Shown: piece after piece, positions 19,071-28,289 of the stretch | How the letters are laid out: each line of letters begins with the position of its first letter | How positions within the stretch are numbered: position 1 is the stretch's first letter | Assembly (NCBI RefSeq): GCF_004359215.1 | Contig: NC_090611.1 | Location: 5,098,424 to 5,132,867 of the forward strand | DNA: 34,444 nucleotides | Source: Bremia lactucae | Lineage: Eukaryota > Oomycota > Peronosporomycetes > Peronosporales > Peronosporaceae | Direction of reading: 5' to 3' | Notes under the pieces: generated by a model | The model's database searches: none | Told to the model about the DNA's origin: nothing | The model's input: the letters and a program-made list of their open reading frames with translations, nothing else | Made by a program: the position numbers and the translations under genes

Positions 19071-19910
19071 ATGAACGCTGAAGAGCTAGCTCATCGCGTC
19101 ACTGTCGACGGGTTCGTGACTCTGCCCTTGGCAACATACGGATTCTCACCGTCTGTCGTGGAGAAAGTACGGTGTCAAGTGCTTAATCAGTTTGAAATGT
19201 TCTTGGCCGAAGCATCCGCTCAAAAATTGGACTTGACACTTGATGAAAATGCTGAGCGGCTACCGGGCTTCTACGTACGTGAAGGTGGCCGAATCGACAT
19301 GCAGTTATACATCTCAGACTTTACAAAAACCCCATCGCCAGCTCAGACGTTGCAATCGGTAGACATTAAATTACTCCAAAATACGGCGACAGCTTGGCAG
19401 TCTGTGCTTCAAGAGCTATTTTGTCAAGCCAATTTTCACCTCGATTATATTGGCTGCGTTATATCACGGCCTGGTGATAGTGAGCAGAATTGGCACTTGG
19501 ATGGTGTCCATTATAACCGACATATTCAGGAACCTGGTGCTGTAGATATATGTTGACACAAATATATAACAATCGCGCTAATGGGTTGGTGCAGTGGACC
19601 GCCTTAACGTGTTTGTGCCACTAGTCGCTATTACGGACCAAGTTGGCGGCACTGAGATGAAGATTCGATCACACATTCATGACAATGGGGCTCGTGGACC
19701 AGCTTTCGAAGATTATCAAGACCTTCCTAGTGTTATAGCGTGTGTGGGGGCTGGAACACCAGTACTTAGGATTACCGCGTTTGGCATCGAGGTCTGGGAA
19801 ATTTAAGCAAAAGCACGATTCGACCTCTGCTTTACTTTAAATACGTTAAAGCAAGTGCTGTGACTCAAGTGCTGAAAGAAAGAAAACGAATCACCCCAAC
19901 GATAATATAA
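19071..19910 (+). pseudogene. Phytanoyl-CoA dioxygenase-like protein (PhyH), one intron, frameshifted
   Basis: Exon 1 (19071-19536) encodes about 155 residues ending after a WHLDGVHYNRH segment, which holds the HxD iron ligands (His142, Asp144) of Fe(II)/2-oxoglutarate dioxygenases. A 58-base GT-AG intron (19537-19594), with CTAAT near its end as a possible branch site, joins in phase to RLNVFVPLVAITDQVGGTEM, the expected next PhyH block. After GTPVL near 19768 the frame breaks: the open frame ends RITAFGIEVWEI at 19804, whereas one frame over DYRVWHRGLGN (with the third iron ligand His) and an Arg for 2-oxoglutarate continue to a stop at 19908-19910. So one base is apparently missing near 19768-19769. 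Members hydroxylate lipids, amino acids or other small substrates; the substrate is unknown here. It is either a recent pseudogene or an assembly error. It ends 20 bases from the RPAP1 stop. Confidence 0.8.
19537..19594 (+). other. Predicted 58-base GT-AG intron in the PhyH-like gene
   Basis: The donor is G|GTGCTG and the acceptor GTGCAG|TGG. Splicing removes the in-frame TGA at 19554 and restores the PhyH reading frame (phase 1). Another GT at 19542 would give the wrong phase. Confidence 0.65.
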
Positions 19911-19930
19911 AACATAACTTTCTTTGTTTA

Positions 19931-22900
19931 CTAGTGTTGTAGTGACGCCACCGTGGCGCCGAAAAGAAGAGACTGTTCCGAAGAAAAAGCAGCTTGCGTT
20001 TGCAGTTTCGCCACGCGTTCAGGTAAAATACGATCGTGCGTTTCATTTTGCAAAAGCGCTTTTCTTTCGACATCGTAGCTTAAAAGATGACACCAAATTG
20101 CAGGAGATGCCTCCATTGAAAGAGTTTGAGCCAAATCTTGACGGGCGAAGCTCAGTGTGTTGCTGTCTCTCTCGGCAAACAGGTAGACAACAATGTGGTG
20201 AATTGCAACTGAATAGGCAAAGGTTCCGCGACGAGGCGAGACGTGGTGCTTGCACACGGCCTGTTGCATGAGTTGAACAAGTTTAACATCACCATTTCGA
20301 CCGCATCTGTTTAAAATCTCTAGGCTGGACTCTTGAAAAGGTTCAAGCAGATGGAGCAAATGCGCTTCTTGGAGCTCTTTCCACACCAATGCTCGTATCT
20401 CCAATGGAAAATCGTCAGTTAAGAATAATGTCATGCACTTTGCAAAAGGCGCATTTCCAAACGAGGTGGCTGTAAATTCAGCCAGAAGTTTTTCGACAAA
20501 AGTCAATAATTGTCGTTCAAGCGATGACAAAGAAGAAGCCACTTGGTCTTGAGACTCGAAATTCTGGAAATTCTTTAAAAATCCGGGATACAAGACTTTG
20601 TTATTTGCTCGAGCGTGAATGATTGGCTTGACTAATTGAGGAAGCAGTTGACACAGTGCAGCGTCAACGTGATCGTCAAAAAGCACGTCGCTGCCTGCAA
20701 AGAAGACGTGCATCACGTGAAACAATTTGTCTTCTGGCCGGAAGTCTGCCTTTGAAGCAAGGAATGTCATTGATGGGGCCACCCGCTCAAATTCAAATAG
20801 AAAGCGGCACGTGGCACTCACAATCAATTTAATTTCGTTATGTTGAGCACGTGATGGATTTTCGTTTATAGAATTGCCACTGTTGGAGCTATTGTATTCA
20901 ATGTTTGATAGTGGAGACACCATCCAAAAACTTGGCAACGGCAAATTGCTGGAAATATATGCGTGTTCTTCAAGAGGAAGACGCAAATGACAGGAAAATT
21001 TATCGGTACAGGAAGTACCGGTAAAAAGGTGCTTCGAGTGAACTTCTTGTTCAGACGTAGCGTTCACGAGAGCTTGGTAGATAGGAACCAACGTGCGACT
21101 CATGCGCGAGGCAACAGCTTTGTCGCTGAATATGCCAAGAGCCTGTAGTGGAATCGGATGGAACAGAACATCCGCAAACAAGCGCATTGTCCAATTCTCA
21201 CCTCCAGGACCCAAACGTTCCACAAGAAGCAAGGCTTGGTGGTACATTTTCTGTACAAAGGCTGTGTTCATGGTTACGACATCACGTGCGGCCATATTCC
21301 CTACAAGGACAACAAGCTCGCAGGCTTGAAATAAAGCAGAGTTCAATTTGGTAGAGGATGATGCAACAGCTAAAGTGGCAGCAACAAGCAAATGGTTCCT
21401 GACATGACGTTCAAAGAGCTGCACCTCATCGGATAGATCACATACAAGATCGCTGTGCACCATTTGCAGGTGATATTGAACAATCGCGACTAGCAACTCC
21501 CGCGATTTCACTGTTGTGTTCAGTTGCGGAAGCAACTTCAATATCACGTGGTTGGACTGGATGAGCTTTCGTACTTGCACGATACCAGCCGTCTCCAAGT
21601 GGTACTTCGTTGTATGGCTACAAGCAGTCGCAAGGAATCGTAGAATTGTTGTCAATAGCTGCACTATTGCGACATCGAATTCGCTTGATGATTTCAACAA
21701 CGAATGGATACACTTTCCAGCCTCCTCGGTTGCTGCATCGATGAACAAGCCGAGCTGATGGAAAGAATGCTGCGCTCCCTGCACTCTCTCGAGTCGACAA
21801 AAAGTTTCTAAAGCGGCAAACAATGCCATTCTTCGTGCATAACAAGTTTTGGTGGTATTAACCAGGAAATTGGAAAGTACAGGTAATAAATACGCAAAGC
21901 AGTGAAAGTCGAGTCCATACCCGAGCAGGACGCGCCAAATTCGCAAGCTTTGAATTTGTAAACTCGAAAAGATTGCTAATGTTTCGTCATTAACGTCACC
22001 AGTAGGAGCTTCATTTAAAGCTAAAAACCCTTTGGTACTTTGAATTACCCCGCTCGTTATCAAACCAGATGCGATAGAACGTTGACCTTGACAAAGCAAT
22101 CGCACGAGCTTTAAAGCTTTGAGCGACAGTTGCAATGCTCGACGATTCTCGTTCTCAAAAGCCAAGACTTGGTCGTTTTCAATATATTGCTGTTGCACAA
22201 GTTGGACGAGTTTTGTGTTTGAACTCAACTCGAACGCAGCACGTGGAGAGTGACGTGCTACAACACACAGAATGTCCAGCACCATTTCAATGGCGTTTTG
22301 ATCCGGCAACTGAATCCTCTTGAGGATATACCACAAACGCGTGCCAAGATCCATACGAAGGAGAGCTTGCACCGGATCGAATGCTGCCAATTCGTTGTCG
22401 CTAAGACGATTTCCATCGTCGGTATCAGGGGTCTTGATATAAATTACTTCCTCGTCACTATAGGACGAAGACAATTTACCGTAACCGCTTCCTGCGGTAG
22501 GGTGCAGGTGTACTCGACGGGGGTACAATATGGTCCCAAACGAGGACTCTGGTAATGAATCTTTGCTGAGATCGGGTATCGGTACAACAAAGGCATGAAG
22601 CGCAGCTATTCCGGCACTCAAGGCCGTGTAGTTTTGATCATCGAGCACCATTCGAAGTGTTAGTGCCATATCACTTGGCAACACGCGTGGAACACAACAA
22701 GAGCCCTGTTGCTGCTGGAGCTGTCGATGATACAAGATCTTGGCAACAATATTCAAAGCCATGGCACGCTGGCTCGCGACAGCACTTCGTGCAAGATGGA
22801 GCAATTCCAGCATGGTATAGCCTGCAACATTCGGATCCTCTCCGTGATGGAAAAGTCCAGAATGGACGAGCACCTCGGTTTCTGTGGCTGTCAGCTCCTT

Positions 22901-23725
22901 TCCATCCAAATCGAACCGTTCCATCGTTGCTTCTTTATTTGCTACACGAACAATATTCTTGCAAGCCCCTCTTGAAAGCGATGTATTCGACTGTGTCCAG
23001 TCTAATTTCGCTCGTTCTTCTGCGGGCAACAGCAAGGCCTGCTCCTGAAGCTCTTTTTCCGTCGTGACGGAGGCTAACGACTTTAATACTTCTTCCTTTT
23101 GCCGTTGTTTCTCGATATTATCAGAAGGCACGATTGAATTTCCAATTACCACCTTTGCTTTAGGCTCAAAAATCGTCTTCTTTTTCGGACTTTTCTCTCT
23201 CTTTTGCTTCCTGCTCTTAAATTTTTCGACCAACTCTGGATCTAATGAATTCAATAGCTCCTGTTGAGCTTCAGCAATTTCTTGGTGGCTCATATTTTCA
23301 ATTTTAGCTCGATTTGCACTATCAATGATTCTGCTGTCCTGGTCTAAGTGCTCTAGGACTTCTAAATCATTATCTTGCTCATTTTCCTTCGCGTTATGAC
23401 GTCTGCGACCAAATACGCTTTGTCCAAGGCCACGACGATTCACAACAGGAAATCCAGTCGATTTAATGGTAAAAACAAAGCTTTGCTGACCTGAAAACGT
23501 CACGTGACGTTCCACGACGCCTTTGAGCACTTGCGGACCCTCTGTTGGGTCCGAATCGGAAGCATTTTGCGAGCTCTTTGGTGTTGACTGGTTTGATTTG
23601 GAGCCAAAGCGCGACAATCTAGCGGAAGGCTGCTTCTTTTGGCTTAAAAATCGCTCCTGTTCGAGCAAAAGCTGCGCTAACTCTCCATCCATGTCGACAC
23701 TATTTTCACTTGACGGTGTAGTCAT
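19931..23725 (-). CDS. RPAP1: RNA polymerase II-associated protein 1 (RPAP1 / IYO family)
   Basis: A single 1264-residue intronless frame; animal and plant homologues are about 1400 residues. RPAP1 (yeast Rba50, Arabidopsis IYO) helps assemble RNA polymerase II and bring it to the nucleus, and supports transcription elongation. The RPAP1_N domain lies at about 133-172: IDSANRAKIENMSHQEIAEA followed by QQELLNSLDPELVEKF. A basic, NLS-like KQKREKSPKKK run follows at about 173-183. The RPAP1_C domain lies at about 269-335, with RFDLDGKEL, then the HHGEDPNVAGYTMLELLHLARS segment in which GYT-x-x-E-L-x-x-L-x-R-S is the family hallmark. The remaining 900 residues are helical, HEAT/armadillo-like with many Leu-rich repeats. 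The codon at 23731 is TTG, so the ATG at 23725 is the start. It converges with the PhyH-like gene, and its promoter side faces a long inverted repeat 147 bases away. Confidence 0.93.
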   Translation of the reverse strand: MTTPSSENSVDMDGELAQLLLEQERFLSQKKQPSARLSRFGSKSNQSTPKSSQNASDSDPTEGPQVLKGVVERHVTFSGQQSFVFTIKSTGFPVVNRRGLGQSVFGRRRHNAKENEQDNDLEVLEHLDQDSRIIDSANRAKIENMSHQEIAEAQQELLNSLDPELVEKFKSRKQKREKSPKKKTIFEPKAKVVIGNSIVPSDNIEKQRQKEEVLKSLASVTTEKELQEQALLLPAEERAKLDWTQSNTSLSRGACKNIVRVANKEATMERFDLDGKELTATETEVLVHSGLFHHGEDPNVAGYTMLELLHLARSAVASQRAMALNIVAKILYHRQLQQQQGSCCVPRVLPSDMALTLRMVLDDQNYTALSAGIAALHAFVVPIPDLSKDSLPESSFGTILYPRRVHLHPTAGSGYGKLSSSYSDEEVIYIKTPDTDDGNRLSDNELAAFDPVQALLRMDLGTRLWYILKRIQLPDQNAIEMVLDILCVVARHSPRAAFELSSNTKLVQLVQQQYIENDQVLAFENENRRALQLSLKALKLVRLLCQGQRSIASGLITSGVIQSTKGFLALNEAPTGDVNDETLAIFSSLQIQSLRIWRVLLGYGLDFHCFAYLLPVLSNFLVNTTKTCYARRMALFAALETFCRLERVQGAQHSFHQLGLFIDAATEEAGKCIHSLLKSSSEFDVAIVQLLTTILRFLATACSHTTKYHLETAGIVQVRKLIQSNHVILKLLPQLNTTVKSRELLVAIVQYHLQMVHSDLVCDLSDEVQLFERHVRNHLLVAATLAVASSSTKLNSALFQACELVVLVGNMAARDVVTMNTAFVQKMYHQALLLVERLGPGGENWTMRLFADVLFHPIPLQALGIFSDKAVASRMSRTLVPIYQALVNATSEQEVHSKHLFTGTSCTDKFSCHLRLPLEEHAYISSNLPLPSFWMVSPLSNIEYNSSNSGNSINENPSRAQHNEIKLIVSATCRFLFEFERVAPSMTFLASKADFRPEDKLFHVMHVFFAGSDVLFDDHVDAALCQLLPQLVKPIIHARANNKVLYPGFLKNFQNFESQDQVASSLSSLERQLLTFVEKLLAEFTATSFGNAPFAKCMTLFLTDDFPLEIRALVWKELQEAHLLHLLEPFQESSLEILNRCGRNGDVKLVQLMQQAVCKHHVSPRRGTFAYSVAIHHIVVYLFAERDSNTLSFARQDLAQTLSMEASPAIWCHLLSYDVERKALLQNETHDRILPERVAKLQTQAAFSSEQSLLFGATVASLQH

Positions 23726-23742
23726 CTTCAAGACAAAGGATT

Positions 23743-23758
23743 GGTGAAAAATGGCTCG
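23743..23758 (-). promoter_or_regulatory. Initiator-like element of RPAP1
   Basis: On the minus strand GAGCCATTTTTCACC fits the oomycete initiator style (YCAYTYY followed by CA) and lies about 20-30 bases before the ATG, a typical distance for short oomycete 5' leaders. Judged by eye against a remembered consensus. Confidence 0.4.
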
Positions 23759-23872
23759 ATCGGGCAGATAAAAAAATTACTGTCTGATTTGTATTAAAGC
23801 GCCAAGGTAACGAATACATATTTTATTAAGGGAATTGTTATTCAGCCCCACCTATTCTTAATCAGCCACTAC

Positions 23873-24293
23873 TGTAACGGCAGATCGCATTACGCCTACT
23901 GATGATATCAATCATGACGATTCGTGTATTGACAACAGCTTACGGGTTGACTCCATTTGGAAGAGGCTGGTTAGCAGGGATTGACAAGTAACGGCGCATG
24001 TCAAATGTTACATTGTCAGCGGGCCCTTCTTGGTCACGAAGTCGAATCCTGTGTCGCGGCGTGACGAATTCATAAAGACGGTATTTAATTTGCGTCGCAG
24101 CAGCGCTGACTTTCAGTAGAAAATTTACTGAATGCCAGAATAATGGCACCACCAACGTGCAGCTCGCTCTAGACTTACCCATGGTTGTAACTGTCCAACT
24201 TCAACTGCAAGCGTCACCCAATCGGGCATATTTCGAGGCGCTGGCGAGGGCGTTTGGTTTGGCGTAGATCTTTCGGACCAAATGTCGCATCAG
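23873..24293 (+). repeat. Left arm of the inverted repeat
   Basis: It starts TGTAACGGCAGA and ends CGGACCAAATGTCGCATCAG. On its minus strand a short frame (24182-23940) runs partly parallel to the frame of the right arm (WCHYSGIQ, TQIxxRLY, DTGFD), so the arms may derive from a former coding sequence that I do not recognise. Confidence 0.85.
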
Positions 24294-24584
24294 CCTCCTT
24301 CTATGGGCAGCCGGATCTACTCGTTGCCATTGAGCCCCCTTTGCAACCTTGAACGAATTTCCAATAGCAGCAAAGAATTGTGAAGTAAACTCTTGTGACG
24401 TGCTTGCACGTACTGCAGTTAAGGAATCCACAATATAAATTTTTCCATTACCATTGAGGTCTAAAAATTGGATAGCAACTCACAGTCCTTCACCATCGTC
24501 AATGTACTTGTTGAAGGCATCACTGGACCCGATGTGGTCGATTCTAAGCGCATTCATGATGTTAGAAAGCACTTCAGCAATTTT
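24294..24584 (-). other. Spacer of the inverted repeat, with remnant coding frame
   Basis: The minus strand has an open frame from 24431 (DSLTAVRASTSQEFTSQFF) running into the left arm to 24201. Upstream, across one stop near 24480, it can be followed further (FNKYIDDGEG, VAIQFLDLNGNGKIYIV). The DLNGNGKI stretch superficially resembles an EF-hand loop, but the family is not recognised. Probably a decayed protein-coding remnant inside the element. Confidence 0.35.
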
Positions 24585-25007
24585 CTGATGCGACATTTGG
24601 TCCGAAAAGGTTTATGCGAAACCGAATGCTCCCGCCAGCACCTTGAAATATTGTCGATTGGGTGACACTTGCAGTTGAAATTGGGCAACCGAAACCATGG
24701 GCAAGTCTAGAGCAAGCTGCAAGTTGTTGGTGCCATTATTCTGGCATTCAGTATATTTTCCTACTGAAAGTCGGTACTTCTACAACGCAAATTGAACACC
24801 GTCTTTATCATATCTTCACGCCTCGCTGCCTCCGCGACACAGGATTCGACCTCGTGAGCAAGAATGGCCCGCTGTCAATGTAACATTTCACATGCGTCAT
24901 ATATTTCCAATCCCTGCTAACCAGCCTCGTCCAAATGGATCAACCCGTAAGCTACGAGCCGTTATGATTGATATCGTCAGTAGTCTGTGCCGCGGTCTGC
25001 CGTTACA
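24585..25007 (-). repeat. Right arm of the inverted repeat
   Basis: Reverse complement of 23873-24293, ending TCTGCCGTTACA at 25007. The plus-strand frame 24662-24883 reads CWCHYSGIQYIFLLKVG...DTGFDLVSKNGP, matching the decayed minus-strand reading of the left arm. Confidence 0.85.
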
Positions 25008-25313
25008 AAAATATTAGTTCCTGAAAGAGGAATAAAATGTGGAATTGATATCCCCATATCTATTTTCCAAAATATGTTTTATTTATAATCTAAATAAACC
25101 TCTCCTGCGTAAAATTATTACTCCCACAATTTTTTTTCTTATAAAAATAAGCTTTAAATTCGCAAACTTAAATTGTAATTCCCACAAATCCTGTAAAGTT
25201 GTTTTTGCTATAAACACAATACCGAAAACGAATATGTTAAATGAAGGAATCTATAAAGAAAAAAAGTTTGTTACTAGCGCTTGTCCTGGATTTGAAGTAG
25301 CCAAAAGTCGCGT
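25008..25313. other. AT-rich spacer, nothing recognised
   Basis: Between the inverted repeat and the next LTR lies AT-rich sequence with poly-T and poly-A runs. The 95-codon frame in it is Lys/Ile/Asn/Phe-rich as expected from base composition alone. Confidence 0.5.
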
Positions 25314-25751
25314 TGTAACGGAGTAACGGGGTGTATCGTTACATAAAATTAACAATTAAAGGTTGTTAATTAATATATTATCTAAAAGGTAGATAATATT
25401 TGGAGAATATTACTTTACGTAGTTATGTTCGGAAAGCTTATCCATTGGAAGATATAGGCCCTTATATAAACTTTCTCCGCGGTCCAGTCAGTGCTTGACG
25501 CGCGCAAAGAGAGAGACAGATAAGACTTTACTTCATGTTTTGTATTAATTATAATTAAGTTAGTATTAAATAGATTGAACCAGAAGAACTTGATTATATT
25601 AAATACAGTCCCTCGTTGAAGCAAATGTTTATAAGAGAGTCTTTCTTTGCACGTACTAGTGTACGTGAAGTGACGTGAGGCACCACTCGCACTGAAGCAG
25701 TGCGTATTGGACTTGCACTGAAGCAGTTCAAGTTGACAGTGCCCCGTTACA
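25314..25751 (+). repeat. LTR1, apparently solo
   Basis: This 438-bp copy runs from TGTAACGGAGTAACGGGGTGTATCG, with a short duplication of the start box, to GTGCCCCGTTACA. It shares the CCGCGGTCCAGTCAG block, the GCACGTACTAGTGTACGTGAAG box and both 3' hairpins with the LTR at 11241. No gag follows and no partner LTR lies near, so it is probably a solo LTR. A clear target duplication is not visible (flanks CGCGT and CGTGT differ at one base). Confidence 0.85.
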
Positions 25752-26418
25752 CGTGTTCCTCACTGGTGGAGTAGTGATGCCAAATTGCACTAAACCGAGT
25801 TAACTTTGCGTTAAGGTGCAGTTGAACAGCTTGCCAGTAGTTACTATTGACATGCAAAAGTATTAACACCTACTGTGGAGTATGGCATGTAGGAAGTTCC
25901 GGATCCATCTTAAGTCAAAAACATTTACTGACCTTGAATAACAGGTAGCTGCAAGATTTCACATTCAGGAGAACTAGACCAGCTGGGTACAGGTATGGTC
26001 CATTGCTTTCCCAACTCAGCTGGTTTTCCTTTCAATCAAAATCATTCTAAGAAATCTGTTGTCAATTTTCCGCCAAGCATCCAGGTTTAGCATGTAAGCA
26101 GTTGCATGATAGCCACAGTTTCGTATGTCTTCCTAAGTCACACTCATTGTAGTATTTGATAGCCAATGCACAGCCATCAATAAATGCAAACTTTTGTGCA
26201 TCTTTCAGCTCTTCAAATATGTTATAGGTTTGGTGTACTGGTGTTGAAATGTTGTAGGTAGCAAGTGTCTTTGTCAAGTTTAAAAGTAAACACTGGATGA
26301 ATGATTGAATGAATACTGTTAAAGGAGCCGAAGAAGCATCCTTTTGTAGAGACAAGGAACACTGTGGACATAGTGGCATTAATATACGATTGAAACATAG
26401 TATGTATTAGCCAAACAC
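25752..26418. other. Unassigned sequence with one minus-strand frame
   Basis: Between LTR1 and LTR2 lies unique sequence. The minus-strand frame 26379-26062 (105 codons) starts with an M-P-L-C-P-Q-C pair and contains FIDGCALAIKYYNECDLGRH. It has protein-like composition with several Cys and could be a fragment of a host or transposon gene. I do not recognise it and find no second exon with confidence. Confidence 0.35.
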
Positions 26419-26940
26419 GGTAACGCGGTCCCTTTTGCTCGTACTGTTAACAGTAGAAGTCAACTTACACTGATTACACTAAAGGTGGGGCCCCTCGATT
26501 ACTTCACGTACACTGACGTGCAGAGGAAGATTACAGGTAGCTTAGAAGTCGAGGCTGCTTAAGGTTTATTCTAAGGCTTTATAATAGAAAACCAGTAAAC
26601 TGTATAAGTATATTAAATTCCTACGTGACGATCTTCTATCTACTACTGACTTAAATATATTAACTACTAACTATGTATGGCGCCCCCTTCCACTCCGCAC
26701 AATCGTGTCTTATATATATATATCTATTGGCGGAGTTGATTTAAAGTTAAATTAACCAATAAATAGAACAAATGATTTATTGCGTCAATATTAATGAATT
26801 TGGTAATTTTGAAACTATCAAAGTCATAATTAATCCAAGATATAATTTTGTACTTCTTTATTTATTTCCTCTCATAGGAAAATATATTTATTATTTTTCC
26901 TATAGAATATAATACTTATGCAACGGGACACCCCGTTACA
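26419..26940 (-). repeat. LTR2, minus orientation, apparently solo
   Basis: On the minus strand it starts TGTAACGGGGTGTCCCGTTGCAT at 26940 and ends near GCGTTACC at 26419, about 522 bp. It matches the LTR2 at 10483-11012. It includes a short (TA)n run near 26710. No gag lies on the expected side (below 26419). The sequence from 26941 to 27289 holds no recognised feature; a short frame at 27087 starting MATNKSVRVARES is not assigned. Confidence 0.75.
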
Positions 26941-27289
26941 TCTTCCCTTCCCCCCAACCAACAGTACTATAGTGATTGATGTAAGGTGACAGGATATACT
27001 ATTATGTCTTTCCCTGTAATTTTGCATTATTGTTTTTATTTAAACATGTATCTCATTTGCATTACTAGTTTTGACCAAAATCATTTATGGCGACAAATAA
27101 ATCTGTACGCGTGGCCCGTGAGTCCGCAAAGCTGGCAGCTGCATCGGAAACGGACGTTGTCGGTGCACGCTATAAGTTGCATTGTTTCTCACGAGAGGCA
27201 GCGATACCTTGCTTCTCGTGAAGGGACTCATGCTATGCTGTTTTAAGGGTGCAAGTATGCCCTAAGGTGGCATACTCCCTTGTAACGGT

Positions 27290-28249
27290 AGAGAATCGTT
27301 TAGTTGGTGTCCAATACACGTTAAAGGGTAAACAGTACGATGATGATTTCATCGTACTAGATTTGGATGACAAATTTGATCTCATCCTTGGATTACTATA
27401 CGAGCTATGTATAAATTGGCGGCATTAAGCCGTGACGATACATGTCTCTTGTTCATCCGATGGCTAACTGGTGAACGTCTTGGAGCGCACACAAGCGTGT
27501 GGATGTCCTACAAGTAAGTGCGATGGTCTCAACTGTGGGTCGGTCTTTTTCATGACTGCACAAGACCTCAGTATGAATACCCATCACATTGTGGAGTCAG
27601 ATCCCGAGGTCTGTACACAAGCACAAGCAGCGTCAAAGGTCCACCATTTTGACGTAAACATAGTTACCGACGGCTGTGCACAAGCACATGCAGCGTCGAA
27701 CTTCAACCACTCGAATAAGCGAAGTGGTACGAAACAAGGATGCTTGCTTGAAAAGCAACATCCAAGAAAGTTTTAAGCGCCTGTCTATAAAAGACAGTGC
27801 AAAAGTCCAAGATCGGCTGGAGAGTCGATCGTAGACGATCTCTCTGTGGTAGCGCAACCACAGCTAGAGGCAGTTGGGGAGGATACTCCCCAAATAATTT
27901 CTGTGGAAACAAGTCCCCAGAAACCTGTGTTAGAATATTCCCAGGTACCTTTAAATAAGTCCCAAGAAGAAACTGAGACAATTAATGTCTAAACAATGGA
28001 TTAAGTGTAAATGCTTGTACACTTGCCTCCGAACAATTGTCAACGCTAGAACCGAAACGGTTCTTGCGTGATCTGCGTAGTGGCAAAGTCAAGCAGATCT
28101 GCGTACTTTTCACAGATGACAACTGCATAGCCGAAATTCGGTCGGCAATAGTATCTCCTGAGAACGAACTCATTATCAGTAGCTCATCGATGGACGAAAG
28201 AGTCCTCGATGAGAAGACTCGAATTGAACGTTTTACGTCCCAATCCTGA
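27290..28249 (+). pseudogene. Protease tail and linker, gypsy copy 2
   Basis: DDFIVLDLDDKFDLILGLL near 27340-27396 matches the second protease segment of copy 1. The linker repeats the Cys/His-poor and Gln/Ala-rich part (TQAQAASKVHHF, then AQAHAASNFNHS, an imperfect internal repeat) and then LEPKRFLRDLRSGKVKQICV near 28043. The active-site D-x-G-A-S lies upstream of the truncation and is absent. Confidence 0.75.
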
Positions 28250-28289
28250 GTGTCTTTAAATCCAAATCCTTTATATACCGTGCGAGATG

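Larger units (their letters stand above)
23873..25007. mobile_element. Foldback-like element: two ~420-bp inverted arms around a 291-bp spacer
   Basis: The left arm 23873-24293 and right arm 24585-25007 are reverse complements over their full length with scattered substitutions and small indels (roughly 85% by eye). The outer tips are TGTAACGGCAGA and TCTGCCGTTACA. This structure fits a foldback or MITE-like element, or two LTR-like units inserted head to head. No target site duplication is visible. No transposase is recognised. A transcript across it could form a long hairpin RNA. Confidence 0.8.

Noticed and set aside
19542..19594. Alternative intron donor GTAGAT at 19542
   Set aside because: Joining it to the acceptor at 19594 gives the wrong phase; the donor at 19537 keeps the PhyH frame.
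20000..23747. Numerous short plus-strand frames opposite RPAP1
   Set aside because: All are shadows of the RPAP1 coding strand.
24390..24480. EF-hand-like DLNGNGKI in the foldback spacer
   Set aside because: A single partial loop in a broken frame; no second EF-hand or flanking helices evident.
25304..25760. Target site duplication around the LTR1 copy at 25314
   Set aside because: CGCGT and CGTGT differ at one base; not strong enough to claim.
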